DNA of 55,550 bases from the NCBI GenBank assembly GCA_013140695.1, contig JABFSI010000085.1:1-55550 (forward strand), in the 5' to 3' direction. Source of the stretch: Sideroxydans sp. Lineage in GTDB: Bacteria; Pseudomonadota; Gammaproteobacteria; Burkholderiales; Gallionellaceae. A program made the translations under genes and the position numbers. The first letter of the stretch is position 1. Each line of letters opens with the position of its first letter. The notes under the pieces are model-generated. The model ran no database searches, was not told the DNA's origin, and saw only the letters and a list, made by a program, of their open reading frames with translations. This document shows positions 44,203-52,529 of the stretch, piece after piece.

Positions 44203-47010
44203 ATGAACGAAGCCGAAACCCGCGCCGAACACATCGATCCCGCCCTGCGTGCCGCAGGCTGGGGCGTGGTCGAGGGCAGCAAAGTGATGCGCGAATACCG
44301 CATCACCGAGGGACGCTTGCAGGGGGCGGGGCAGCGCAGCAAGCCGGAGATTGCGGACTATGTGCTGGTGTATCGCAACCACAAGCTGGCGGTGGTTGAG
44401 GCGAAGCGCCGCGACTTACCTTACACAGAAGGATTGGGTCAGGCCAAAGCATACGCGGGCAAGATCGGTTCGCGTTTTTCCTATGCCACGAATGGCTTGC
44501 GCATCTACGGTGTAGATATGCAAAGTGGGGCAGAGGCTGAGGTCGAGGCTTATCCGACCCCGGATGAATTGTGGAGCCGTACCTTCGTTTCGACAGGCTC
44601 AACGACCGATGAATGGAGGGAGCGTTTTGCCGCCGTACCGTTCGAGGATAAGGGGGGCATGTGGGGTTCGCGCTACTACCAAGACAGTGCGATCAATGCC
44701 GTGTTGGAAGCGATAGCCGACAACCACCAGCGCATCTTGCTGACGCTGGCGACCGGCACGGGCAAGACTTTCATCGCGTTTCAGTTGGCGTGGAAGCTGT
44801 TTCATGCACGCTGGAATCTCAACCGCGATGGGGCCCGCCAGCCGCGCATCCTGTTCCTCGCCGACCGCAACATCCTGGCGGATCAGGCGTACAACGCATT
44901 TTCCGCTTTCCCCGAAGACGCGCTGGTGCGCATTGCGCCGGACGACATCCGCAAGAAGGGGCGCGTGCCGAAGAATGGCAATGTGTTCTTCACGATCTTC
45001 CAAACTTTTGCTTCGACAGGCTCAGCAACCGGAGCTCCTAAATCGGAGGGGGAGCTTGTTGAACTCGAGATTAAAGATGCCTATGGCTATATGTACATTC
45101 TGGAGTGTGCGGATGGCAGCTTTTATACTGGGAGTACAGTTGATTTAAGGTTACGGCTTGAACAACACCAAAACGGTGAAGGCGCTAAGCACACAAAAAA
45201 TAATGCGCCTGTGAAGCTCGTCTATTACGAAACGTATGATCGGATTGATGAAGCTTTTGCGAGAGAGAAGCAGGTGCAAGGTTGGAGTCGCGCTAAGAAG
45301 ATTGCTTTGATTAACGGCAATGCCGATTTGCTTCGAAAATTATCCAAGTGTTCGACAAGCTCACACACCGCGCCAAGCGTAATGCCGGCCTCTGGAGTTT
45401 CGGCAAGCTCACCCACCAAGCCTGTCGAAGGCGCGGTCCCTGAGCCTGTCGAAGGGTACTTCGGTGAGTACCCGCCTGACTTTTTCGACTTCATCATCAT
45501 CGATGAGTGTCATCGTGGCGGGGCGAATGACGAAAGCACTTGGCGCGGCATTCTTGAATATTTCGCGCCTGCGGTGCAGCTCGGCCTGACCGCGACGCCC
45601 AAAGTGGCGGACAACGTGAACACCTACGATTACTTTGGCGAGCCGGTGTATGTGTATTCGCTGAAGGAAGGTATCAATGACGGTTTCCTTACGCCGTTCC
45701 GCGTGAAACAGTACGCCACCACGCTGGACGAGTATGTGTACACCCCAGACGACTACCTGATCGAGGGCGAGATAGAGGCGGGCAAGCGCTACGAGGAGAA
45801 GGATTTCAATCGCATCATCGAGATCGAAGCACGCGAACGTTATCGCGTGAAGCTATTCATGGAATCGATCAACCAGCGGGAGAAGACGCTGGTGTTCTGC
45901 GCCAATCAGGCGCACGCGCTGGCGGTGCGCGATCTGATCAATCAGCTCAAAACAAGCAGTACCGATTCGAACTATTGCGTGAGGGTGACGGCCAATGACG
46001 GTGAGCGCGGCGAACAATTCCTGCGCGAATTTCAGGACAACGAGAAAAGCCTCCCCACGATACTTACGACCTCGCAGAAACTTTCCACTGGTGTAGATGC
46101 ACGCAACGTGCGCAACATTGTGCTGATGCGCCCGATCAATTCGATGATCGAGTTTAAGCAGATCATCGGGCGCGGCACGCGGCTGTATGACGGCAAGGAT
46201 TACTTCACTATTTTCGATTTTGTGAAGGCGCATGAAAAGTTTAACGATCCAGGATGGGATGGCCCCGTTGATGCGCCTGAGCCGTGCAAGACGTGCGGCC
46301 GTTCTCCCTGTGTGTGCGTCAGGGAGCCGCAGCCGCCTTGTTATGTGTGCGGCCAGCAACCATGCATTTGCGAAAAAGCGCCGTGTCGGAAATGCGGCCA
46401 GCGTCCTTGCGTGTGCAAGAAGGTTAGGGTGAAGTTGGCGGATGGCAAGGATCGCACTATCCAACATATTGCGGTGACGACTTTCTGGGGTGCAGACGGG
46501 AAGCCTCTTTCTGCAGCACAATTTTTGGAATTACTGTTCGGCCAGTTGCCGGAATTTTTCAAAGACGAAGACGAGTTGCGTGCGTTGTGGAGTTTGCCAG
46601 ATACGCGCAAGAAGTTGCTGGAAGGCTTGGCGGAAAAGGGCTTCGGCAAAGACCAACTTTTCGAGATGCAGAAAATCATCGACGCCGAGAAGAGTGACTT
46701 GTTTGATGTGTTGGCGCACGTGGCGTTTGCGATGGAGCCGATCACTCGCGAAGCGCGCGCCGAGGTGGCACACAAGGCTGTGCATCAACGCTTCAACGAC
46801 AAGCAGCAAACCTTCCTTGATTTTGTGCTGGCGCATTACGTGAAAGAAGGTGTGGAAGAATTGGAGCAGGAAAAACTCACCAAGCTCCTGCGTTTGAAAT
46901 ATCACGATTCAATTCCTGATGGCGTGGCAGACTTGGGTGGAGACATCGCCCAGATTCGAAATTTATTTTCCGGTTTTCAACGCTATTTGTATAAGGCAGA
47001 AGTTCGATGA
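44203..47010 (+). CDS. hsdR: Type I restriction subunit HsdR with inserted GIY-YIG domain
   Basis: DNA translocase and nuclease of 935 residues, about 150 longer than expected. The N-terminal nuclease has D52 and E66-x-K68; the helicase has Walker A ATGTGKT (183-189) and DECH (434-437), with later motifs such as QIIGRGTRLYDG. Residues about 270-417 are an in-frame insertion between FFTIFQTF and YFGEYPPDFFDF, carrying a GIY-YIG nuclease domain. A short solo repeat is translated near residue 129 (STGST). Residues about 694-738 hold three PCxxCGxxPCxC repeats. It lies 45 bp after yjjJ and overlaps the next ATG. Whether the protein still restricts is unknown. Confidence 0.93.
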   Translation: MNEAETRAEHIDPALRAAGWGVVEGSKVMREYRITEGRLQGAGQRSKPEIADYVLVYRNHKLAVVEAKRRDLPYTEGLGQAKAYAGKIGSRFSYATNGLRIYGVDMQSGAEAEVEAYPTPDELWSRTFVSTGSTTDEWRERFAAVPFEDKGGMWGSRYYQDSAINAVLEAIADNHQRILLTLATGTGKTFIAFQLAWKLFHARWNLNRDGARQPRILFLADRNILADQAYNAFSAFPEDALVRIAPDDIRKKGRVPKNGNVFFTIFQTFASTGSATGAPKSEGELVELEIKDAYGYMYILECADGSFYTGSTVDLRLRLEQHQNGEGAKHTKNNAPVKLVYYETYDRIDEAFAREKQVQGWSRAKKIALINGNADLLRKLSKCSTSSHTAPSVMPASGVSASSPTKPVEGAVPEPVEGYFGEYPPDFFDFIIIDECHRGGANDESTWRGILEYFAPAVQLGLTATPKVADNVNTYDYFGEPVYVYSLKEGINDGFLTPFRVKQYATTLDEYVYTPDDYLIEGEIEAGKRYEEKDFNRIIEIEARERYRVKLFMESINQREKTLVFCANQAHALAVRDLINQLKTSSTDSNYCVRVTANDGERGEQFLREFQDNEKSLPTILTTSQKLSTGVDARNVRNIVLMRPINSMIEFKQIIGRGTRLYDGKDYFTIFDFVKAHEKFNDPGWDGPVDAPEPCKTCGRSPCVCVREPQPPCYVCGQQPCICEKAPCRKCGQRPCVCKKVRVKLADGKDRTIQHIAVTTFWGADGKPLSAAQFLELLFGQLPEFFKDEDELRALWSLPDTRKKLLEGLAEKGFGKDQLFEMQKIIDAEKSDLFDVLAHVAFAMEPITREARAEVAHKAVHQRFNDKQQTFLDFVLAHYVKEGVEELEQEKLTKLLRLKYHDSIPDGVADLGGDIAQIRNLFSGFQRYLYKAEVR
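44588..44603 (+). repeat. Solo terminal motif translated in hsdR
   Basis: TTTCGACAGGCTCAAC is a one-mismatch copy of the insertion's terminal motif CTTCGACAGGCTCAG, read in the same codon phase as the copies at 45011 (Ser-Thr-Gly-Ser). It lies in a variable region before FEDKGGMW of HsdR and has no partner arm, so it looks like a lone half-element. Confidence 0.7.
45011..45454 (+). mobile_element. Inverted-repeat-bounded GIY-YIG element, in frame inside hsdR
   Basis: The 444-bp segment (148 codons) starts with CTTCGACAGGCTCAG (45011-45025) and ends with its exact reverse complement (45440-45454). Further arms occur as GAGCTTGTTGAAC (45053-45065), TTCGACAAGCTCA (45351-45363), TTTCGGCAAGCTCA (45398-45411) and GCCTGTCGAAG (45420-45430), giving hairpins at both ends. 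Between them (45088 to about 45345) is a GIY-YIG domain of the small YhbQ-like kind: YMYIL and FYTGS, the Arg-bearing DLRLRLEQHQNG, and AREKQVQGWSRAKK with the catalytic Glu. The reading frame stays open from end to end. Mobility is inferred. Confidence 0.75.
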
Positions 47011-47873
47011 TGGATAGACTTGAGCATGTGTTAATTCGCGCTGACAGCTTGTTGGAACGTCTGGAAAAAATACTGCCCAGCACACAGCCGCAGCCTCCCG
47101 CTTGGCAAGCCGCCGCCGCTTTCCGCTGGGATCACCAGCAACGTGTCTTACACCCCGTTCCCAATTTTCAGCGCATCGCGTTATCCGATCTTTCGGGTAT
47201 CGATGATCAGAAGCAACGCATCCAGCAGAACACACTGCAATTCGTGCGCGGTGGTACGGCCAACAATGTGTTGCTCTCTGGCGCGCGCGGCACCGGTAAA
47301 TCGTCGTTGGTGAAGGCGCTTCTGAATGAGTATGCGACACAGGGGTTGCGCGTCATTCAGATCGACAAACAAGGCCTGATCGATTTGTCACATATTGTTG
47401 GGTTGGTGCAGGGGCGTAGTGAGCGATTCATCCTGTATTGCGACGACCTTTCTTTCAACGATGCAGAGCCGGGTTATCAGGCACTCAAGGCTGCGTTGGA
47501 TGGTGATCTGGTCGCTTTCTCGGACAATCTGCTCATCTATGCCACCTCCAATCGCCGTCATCTGATGCCGGACTATATGCAAGACAATCTCGCCACGAAA
47601 TATGTCGGTGATGAGATTCATCCGGCTGAAAGCGTAGAAGAGAAGGTCTCGCTGTCAGAGCGTTTTGGTTTGTGGATATCGTTCTATCCCTTCACACAGG
47701 ATGAGTATCTGCAAGTGGCGACACATTGGTTGGCGCATCACGGTTGGAGGCAGGGGCTCACTGATGAGGTGCGTACGGCTGCGTTGCAGTGGTCGCTGAT
47801 GCGAGGTTCGCGCAGTGGTCGCGTGGCCGGGCAGTTCGCGAAAGATTGGTGTGGCCAGCATGTCGCAAAATAA
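47007..47873 (+). CDS. DUF815 AAA-type ATPase
   Basis: ATPase of 288 residues of the DUF815 family, conserved but without a settled function. Walker A is GARGTGKSSLVKALL (about 92-106) and Walker B is FILYCDDLSF (about 132-141); the later YATSNRRHLMP carries a sensor-1 type Asn. The ATG at 47007 overlaps the hsdR stop (ATGATG; 47010 is the alternative). In relatives this gene follows argJ directly, so the R-M island lies between them. It overlaps the Nudix gene by 14 bp. Confidence 0.85.
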   Translation: MMDRLEHVLIRADSLLERLEKILPSTQPQPPAWQAAAAFRWDHQQRVLHPVPNFQRIALSDLSGIDDQKQRIQQNTLQFVRGGTANNVLLSGARGTGKSSLVKALLNEYATQGLRVIQIDKQGLIDLSHIVGLVQGRSERFILYCDDLSFNDAEPGYQALKAALDGDLVAFSDNLLIYATSNRRHLMPDYMQDNLATKYVGDEIHPAESVEEKVSLSERFGLWISFYPFTQDEYLQVATHWLAHHGWRQGLTDEVRTAALQWSLMRGSRSGRVAGQFAKDWCGQHVAK

Positions 47874-48798
47874 CATCGTCGAGGTTGCCGCTGCGGTCTT
47901 GCAGCGGCCGGATGGCACTTTCCTCTTGGCGCAACGTCCTGCCGGCAAGATATGGGCGGGATACTGGGAGTTTCCCGGTGGCAAGTTGGAGCAAGGAGAA
48001 TCCGCGCGTGATGCCTTGGTGCGCGAGTTGCGTGAAGAGTTGGGTATCGAAGTGCGTACCGCTTATCCCTGGCAGATGCGGGTGTTCACCTATCCCCATG
48101 CGACAGTGCGATTGCATTTTTTTAGGGTGACTGCATGGAGTGGAGAGTTGCATCCACATGAGGGGCAACAGTTCGCATGGCAATTGCCAACGCAGGTCGC
48201 GGTCAATCCCATCTTGCCTGCTAATGCCCCCATCTTGCGTGCGCTTGAATTACCCACTGTGTATGCCATCAGCAATGTGGCGGAATTGGGCGAAGAAGAT
48301 TTTTTATTGCGATTGCAGAGGCAGCTGGATTCTGGCCTGCGCTTAATTCAGTTGCGAGAGAAACATCTCACGCGCGATGCACTTAAGGTGTTGGCGCAAC
48401 GTGTGGTGGCTATGGCACACGCACAAGGGGCGAAGGTGCTACTCAATGGTGATGTCGCGCTAGCACAAGAAATAGGTGCAGATGGTGTGCAGCTGACCGC
48501 ATCGCAGCTGGGCGAATTAACGACAAAGCCTGATGTAAATTGGTGTGGTGCTTCGTGTCATAACGCAGAAGAGTTGCGGCGGGCAGCAACGCTGGGTTGT
48601 GATTTTGCATTGTTGTCGCCTGTGCTCCCCACGCAATCTCACCCAGGCGCCGCTCATTTAGGTTGGGATGGATTTGCACTTAACGTCGTGGGAAATTCAA
48701 TTCCAGTTTATGCCTTGGGCGGTTTGTTGCCAGAGGATAAGGAAGGCGCATGGCAACACGGTGCGCACGGCATTGCCCTACTGCGTCAGGCTTGGTGA
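47860..48798 (+). CDS. Nudix hydrolase fused to a ThiE/TenI-like domain
   Basis: Fusion protein of 312 residues. The N-terminal MutT-like domain (about 1-130) holds the Nudix box [24 protein letters not shown] and would hydrolyse oxidised nucleotides such as 8-oxo-dGTP. The C-terminal domain (about 138-312) is a TIM barrel of the thiamine-phosphate synthase/TenI type ([49 protein letters not shown]). ATG 47860 is preferred over the open frame to 47815. This fusion is common in beta- and gammaproteobacteria; whether the ThiE part is active is unclear. Confidence 0.9.
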   Translation: MSQNNIVEVAAAVLQRPDGTFLLAQRPAGKIWAGYWEFPGGKLEQGESARDALVRELREELGIEVRTAYPWQMRVFTYPHATVRLHFFRVTAWSGELHPHEGQQFAWQLPTQVAVNPILPANAPILRALELPTVYAISNVAELGEEDFLLRLQRQLDSGLRLIQLREKHLTRDALKVLAQRVVAMAHAQGAKVLLNGDVALAQEIGADGVQLTASQLGELTTKPDVNWCGASCHNAEELRRAATLGCDFALLSPVLPTQSHPGAAHLGWDGFALNVVGNSIPVYALGGLLPEDKEGAWQHGAHGIALLRQAW

Positions 48799-48971
48799 TC
48801 AGGTTCTTGTAAATCTTGTTCGCGTTGCTCGACGCGATATTCTTCGTTCGCCCATTTGCCTAAATCAATCATTTTGCAGCGCTCACTACAGAAGGGGCGA
48901 AAGAGATTGCTAGATTGCCAAGGATGTTCTTTGCCGCAATGTGGGCAGGTGACGATAAGGGGTTTATTCAT
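48786..48971 (-). CDS. yacG: DNA gyrase inhibitor YacG
   Basis: Zinc-finger protein of 61 residues that binds the GyrB C terminus and inhibits gyrase. The four zinc ligands are in [12 protein letters not shown] and [20 protein letters not shown], the family signature. It overlaps the zapD stop by one base (TAATG) and runs 13 bp into the convergent Nudix gene. The yacG-zapD-coaE-pilD order matches E. coli and many proteobacteria. Confidence 0.95.
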   Translation of the reverse strand: MNKPLIVTCPHCGKEHPWQSSNLFRPFCSERCKMIDLGKWANEEYRVEQREQDLQEPDHQA

Positions 48972-49726
48972 TACAGGGCGCAGAAGGTGAGATTGAACTC
49001 TACATCGTGTTCGTACAGCGATGTTTTAGCGGTGAACTGCGCTGCAATAAAACGAATGTTGAGTGCGTATTTGTTAGCGCTGACTTCGGGAATGCACGGT
49101 AAGTCTTGGTCAAGCGAGATGCGTAATAATTGCGCAACGCGCCCACCTTGCATTTGTTGGAAAGTGCCTTGATGTGCAACAAAGGGATATAGCTTGCCGC
49201 CTTCGCGCAATATTTTGAGTAAGACCGCAATCCCATTTTGTAAGGGCAGTAGCGGTGACAGCCAATTGTTTAGATTGCTCCGGCGCAAGTTAGCGGGCTG
49301 ATGTTGCCAATAGTGGAACGAGGGCAAATCAAACTCACACACGCCACCAGGAATACACGCGCGTTGTTTAATCCCCATCAACCACTCGTCATCGCGTAGG
49401 TGCTGCCCCATTTTTCCAGTGAGCGCGAGCAGCTGCGAGCTATGCTTTTCTATTTCACCTAATACGCTATCCAGCGCCGTTTCGGAAATTTGTGGATTGT
49501 TATGTAAAGCTTGAAGCAGCTTTTTTTGACGCTCTAATTCTTGCAGCAACTCGGATTTGAGATCCGCGCGCCCGACGATTTCTAATATCTCGAACAGCAC
49601 CCCTAAAGCCGCTTGATGATCGACACAGTCATCGCTGGTAATGAAGCGAGAAATGCGCAGAAAGAGATCCTCTAGTCGCAGCAAAGTGCGGACACGTTCA
49701 GTGAGAGGAAACTCGTAATGGATCAC
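48971..49726 (-). CDS. zapD: Z-ring-associated protein ZapD
   Basis: Cytoplasmic protein of 251 residues (DUF1342) that bundles FtsZ filaments by binding the FtsZ C-terminal tail. It has an N-terminal helical domain ([19 protein letters not shown]) and a C-terminal beta-barrel region ([20 protein letters not shown]). The start is GTG 49726, with AAAGG upstream on the minus strand. It overlaps yacG by one base. The FtsZ tail in this window (DIPSFLRKQ) is its expected target. Confidence 0.93.
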   Translation of the reverse strand: MIHYEFPLTERVRTLLRLEDLFLRISRFITSDDCVDHQAALGVLFEILEIVGRADLKSELLQELERQKKLLQALHNNPQISETALDSVLGEIEKHSSQLLALTGKMGQHLRDDEWLMGIKQRACIPGGVCEFDLPSFHYWQHQPANLRRSNLNNWLSPLLPLQNGIAVLLKILREGGKLYPFVAHQGTFQQMQGGRVAQLLRISLDQDLPCIPEVSANKYALNIRFIAAQFTAKTSLYEHDVEFNLTFCAL

Positions 49727-49800
49727 AGAGGCCTTTTAATTGAGGGTGGAGTGGTTGGGGGCGAAAGATATAGGCAGTATTCGCTATCGTCAATGGATTT

Positions 49801-50397
49801 TCATCGCAAAATCAACTGGCTGTGCAAAGAGCGTACCTGCGCCGTCAAATTGGCGATGTCTAGCTCGTTGTGAATGAGGTAATTCGCCAATGGGATGCGT
49901 TGCGTGCGGCTAAATTGTTGCGCCATGATGGCGCGCACTGCACTTTCAGAAAGCCCGCTGCGTTGCATAGTACGGCTGATTTGCAATGATTCTGGACAGT
50001 CCACCACAATCACCTGTGTGAGCCAGCTGCGGTAGCGTTGGCTTTCGAAAAGCAACGGCACGACCACTAATGTGTAGGGGGCTACGGTATCTGCCGCAAC
50101 TTGCGCTTGGCTTTGCGCCCAAATAAGGGGATGCAAAATGTGTTCTAGCTGCTGCTTTGAGGCGGGGTGGGCGAAAATTTCTTCGCGCATCTTGGTGCGC
50201 TTGAGTGAGCCATCTGGGTTGAGGAAATCGTCACCGAATGTTTGCCTAATTTGCGGCATGGCAAGTCCATTTGCTTGTGTCAAATGGTGTGAGATGAGAT
50301 CGGTATCAACGATGCGCACCCCCAAATCTGCAAAGCATTGCGCGACGGTGCTTTTACCGCATCCAATGCCGCCCGTTAGTCCGTAGCAGGGGTTCAC
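49801..50397 (-). CDS. coaE: Dephospho-CoA kinase
   Basis: Phosphorylates dephospho-CoA in the last step of coenzyme A synthesis. The P-loop is YGLTGGIGCGKSTVAQCF at residues 5-22, followed by DTDLISHHLTQANG and PLLFESQRYRSWLTQVIVVD. The open frame continues to 50688 inside pilD, but GTG 50397 overlaps the pilD stop (GTGA) and gives a protein of 198 residues, the normal length. It is coupled to pilD and lies about 75 bp upstream of zapD. Confidence 0.93.
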   Translation of the reverse strand: MNPCYGLTGGIGCGKSTVAQCFADLGVRIVDTDLISHHLTQANGLAMPQIRQTFGDDFLNPDGSLKRTKMREEIFAHPASKQQLEHILHPLIWAQSQAQVAADTVAPYTLVVVPLLFESQRYRSWLTQVIVVDCPESLQISRTMQRSGLSESAVRAIMAQQFSRTQRIPLANYLIHNELDIANLTAQVRSLHSQLILR

Positions 50398-51257
50398 GGC
50401 ACGGCCAGCAATTGCAAATAAGCTTGCGTTAAAGGCTGCCCCCAAAATAATGCAATCAATCCGCCGCCTGCTAAATACGGACCAAAAGGAATCGGAATGT
50501 TGCGCCCTTGTTGGGTGAATACGATGAGCGCAATGCCCACCACCGCACCCACCAGCGACGATAGCAAAATCATCAGTGGCAACATTGTCCAACCCAGCCA
50601 CGCACCCAGTGCGGCGAGTAATTTGAAATCGCCGTACCCCATGCCTTCTTTGCCCGTAGTCAGTTTGAATGCCCAATACACACTCCATAGCACAAGGTAA
50701 CCCGCTGTTGCGCCAATAACGGCGCTGGGTAATGAGGTGAATGCGTTATTTAGGTTGAGCAACAGTCCGAGCCATAACAAGGGCAAAGTGATGCTGTCGG
50801 GTAAGAGCTGTGTATCGAAGTCAATGAAGGTGAGTGCAATGAGCGCCCAAATGAATACGATAGCGGCGAGGCCGCCCAAGCCAAACCCAAAGTGCCAAGC
50901 GGCATACGCGCTTAACAGACCCGAGAGGGATTCAACAATGGGATAGCGCGCAGAAATTTTTGCGCCACAGCCTGCGCATTTGCCGCGCAGGAATAAATAA
51001 CTTAATACAGGAATGTTTTCTAATGCCGTAATGGCGTGCCCACAATGCGGGCATGCGGAGCGTGGCAGGGTTAAGTTGTAAGTGGGGGCGGCAGTGGCGG
51101 TTTGTCCATTCAACTCTGCGCATTGTTCATGCCACTCACGCTCCATCATTTTGGGTAAGCGATGAATGACGACGTTGAGAAAACTGCCCACCAGCAGACC
51201 AATGATTCCAGCGAGAGCAACAAAAACAAGCGGCGTGGTTTGCAGTAGTGACAACAT
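50394..51257 (-). CDS. pilD: Prepilin leader peptidase/N-methyltransferase
   Basis: Polytopic aspartic protease of 287 residues that cuts and methylates type IV prepilins and type II secretion pseudopilins. The N-terminal cytoplasmic domain has paired CxxC motifs (SACPHCGHAIT and KCAGCGAKI). The two catalytic Asp motifs are FIDFDTQLLPDSITLP and GMGYGDFKLLAALGAWLG. Seven to eight membrane helices are visible. A terminator separates it from pilC upstream; coaE overlaps its 3' end. Confidence 0.94.
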   Translation of the reverse strand: MLSLLQTTPLVFVALAGIIGLLVGSFLNVVIHRLPKMMEREWHEQCAELNGQTATAAPTYNLTLPRSACPHCGHAITALENIPVLSYLFLRGKCAGCGAKISARYPIVESLSGLLSAYAAWHFGFGLGGLAAIVFIWALIALTFIDFDTQLLPDSITLPLLWLGLLLNLNNAFTSLPSAVIGATAGYLVLWSVYWAFKLTTGKEGMGYGDFKLLAALGAWLGWTMLPLMILLSSLVGAVVGIALIVFTQQGRNIPIPFGPYLAGGGLIALFWGQPLTQAYLQLLAVP

Positions 51258-51270
51258 TATTTTTACCTAT

Positions 51271-51296
51271 AAAAAAGGCGCGGCATTTGCCGCGCC
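51271..51296 (-). terminator. Terminator between pilC and pilD
   Basis: On the minus strand GGCGCGGC, AAAT and GCCGCGCC (51277-51296) form an 8-bp stem followed by TTTTTT (51276-51271). It ends the pilC transcript just 14 bp before the pilD start, so pilD needs its own promoter or read-through. Confidence 0.85.
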
Positions 51297-51314
51297 TAGA
51301 AAGCGAAATAACCG

Positions 51315-52529
51315 TTAAACGACCTGACCCATTTTGAAAATAGGGAGGTACATCGCCACCACCATGCCGCCAATGAGCGTACCCAATACCACCATGATGA
51401 TAGGCTCCATGAGGCTGGACAATGCTTCAACTGCATCATCAACTTCGGCCTCGTAGAAGTCAGCCACTTTCGACAACATGCTGTCGATAGAGCCAGATTC
51501 TTCACCAATCATGACCATTTGTAACACCATGCTAGGGAATACATTCGAGTTGACCATGGCTGCATTTAAGCTACTCCCCGAAGTGACTTCTCGTTGAATT
51601 TGTTTGGTGGCATCGAAATACACCGCATTGCCCGCTGCACCCGCGACCGAATCAAACGCTTCAACCAAGGGAACCCCCGCCGCAAACATGGTGGACAGTG
51701 TACGCGTCCAGCGTGCAATCGTAGCCTTGCGTACCAAGGGGCCAAATACGGGAATCTTTAACATCAACCTGTCCATGGCTGCCTGCATGGTTTTGCTGCG
51801 TTTCCAAGTATAGAAAAACCAATACCCACCGCCACCGATAGAGCCGAAAATAGCCCACCAATAGGTGACGAAGAAATCGGACATGGCCATGATGACCAAA
51901 GTTGGGCCAGGCAGATCGGCGCCGAAATTGCTGAATAGTTCTTTGAACGCGGGAATCACGAAAATCATAATCACTGCGGTAATGACGAACGCAATAATAA
52001 TGATGGAGACAGGATAAAACAGAGCGGATTTAATTTTGCTCTTGATAGCCTGAATTTTTTCTTTATAGGTTGCTAAACGGTCTAGCAGACTATCCAAAAT
52101 ACCCGCCGCCTCACCCGCACCAATCAGGTTGCAAAACAGTTCATCGAAATGCAGGGGAAATTTGCGAAAGGCTTGTTCCAAGCTACTCCCTGTTTCCACA
52201 TCGGTCTTAATATCCATAAGCAAGCGCGACACCGCAGGATTGTCATGACCTTTACCTACAATATCGAAGGCTTGTAGCAAGGGCACACCCGACTTCAACA
52301 TGGTGGCGAGTTGACGTGTGAATAAGGTCACGTCTTTTTCAGAAACCGTACCACCTCCACTCGACATTTTTTTAACTTTGGTCGTTGTAATGCCTTGGCG
52401 GCGTAATTGAGCCGACACGCTGGCCTCACCTGCGGCGCGCATCGTCCCCTTGACGATTTTCCCTGCTTTGTCTTTGCCTTCCCAGGTGTATTGAATCTCT
52501 TTAGGTTTATCTGGTTTTGCGGTAGCCAT
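51315..52529 (-). CDS. pilC: Type IV pilus inner-membrane platform protein PilC
   Basis: Member of the GspF/PilC family, 404 residues, forming the base on which the PilB and PilT motors act. Two repeats of the T2SF domain are visible: LFTRQLATMLKSGVPLLQAF (about 65-85) and TRTLSTMFAAGVPLVEAFDS (about 275), each followed by membrane helices (IIIIAFVITAVIMIFVIPAF; MEPIIMVVLGTLIGGMVVAM). ATG 52529 has GAGGTAAC upstream and is preferred to the open start at 52553. pilB, often next to pilC, is not in this window. Confidence 0.94.
   Translation of the reverse strand: MATAKPDKPKEIQYTWEGKDKAGKIVKGTMRAAGEASVSAQLRRQGITTTKVKKMSSGGGTVSEKDVTLFTRQLATMLKSGVPLLQAFDIVGKGHDNPAVSRLLMDIKTDVETGSSLEQAFRKFPLHFDELFCNLIGAGEAAGILDSLLDRLATYKEKIQAIKSKIKSALFYPVSIIIIAFVITAVIMIFVIPAFKELFSNFGADLPGPTLVIMAMSDFFVTYWWAIFGSIGGGGYWFFYTWKRSKTMQAAMDRLMLKIPVFGPLVRKATIARWTRTLSTMFAAGVPLVEAFDSVAGAAGNAVYFDATKQIQREVTSGSSLNAAMVNSNVFPSMVLQMVMIGEESGSIDSMLSKVADFYEAEVDDAVEALSSLMEPIIMVVLGTLIGGMVVAMYLPIFKMGQVV

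Noticed and set aside
42665-44273. Target-site duplication around yjjJ
   Set aside because: The two 69-bp copies differ at about six positions and are far longer than usual target duplications, so a remnant from recombination is more likely.
45011-45454. Intein inside HsdR
   Set aside because: No Hint-domain splice motifs are present: no Cys or Ser at the start followed by the usual block patterns and no HN at the end. The nuclease is flanked by DNA inverted repeats instead.
50398-50688. N-terminal extension of CoaE into pilD
   Set aside because: The P-loop normally lies within the first 10-20 residues; GTG 50397 overlapping the pilD stop gives the usual length.
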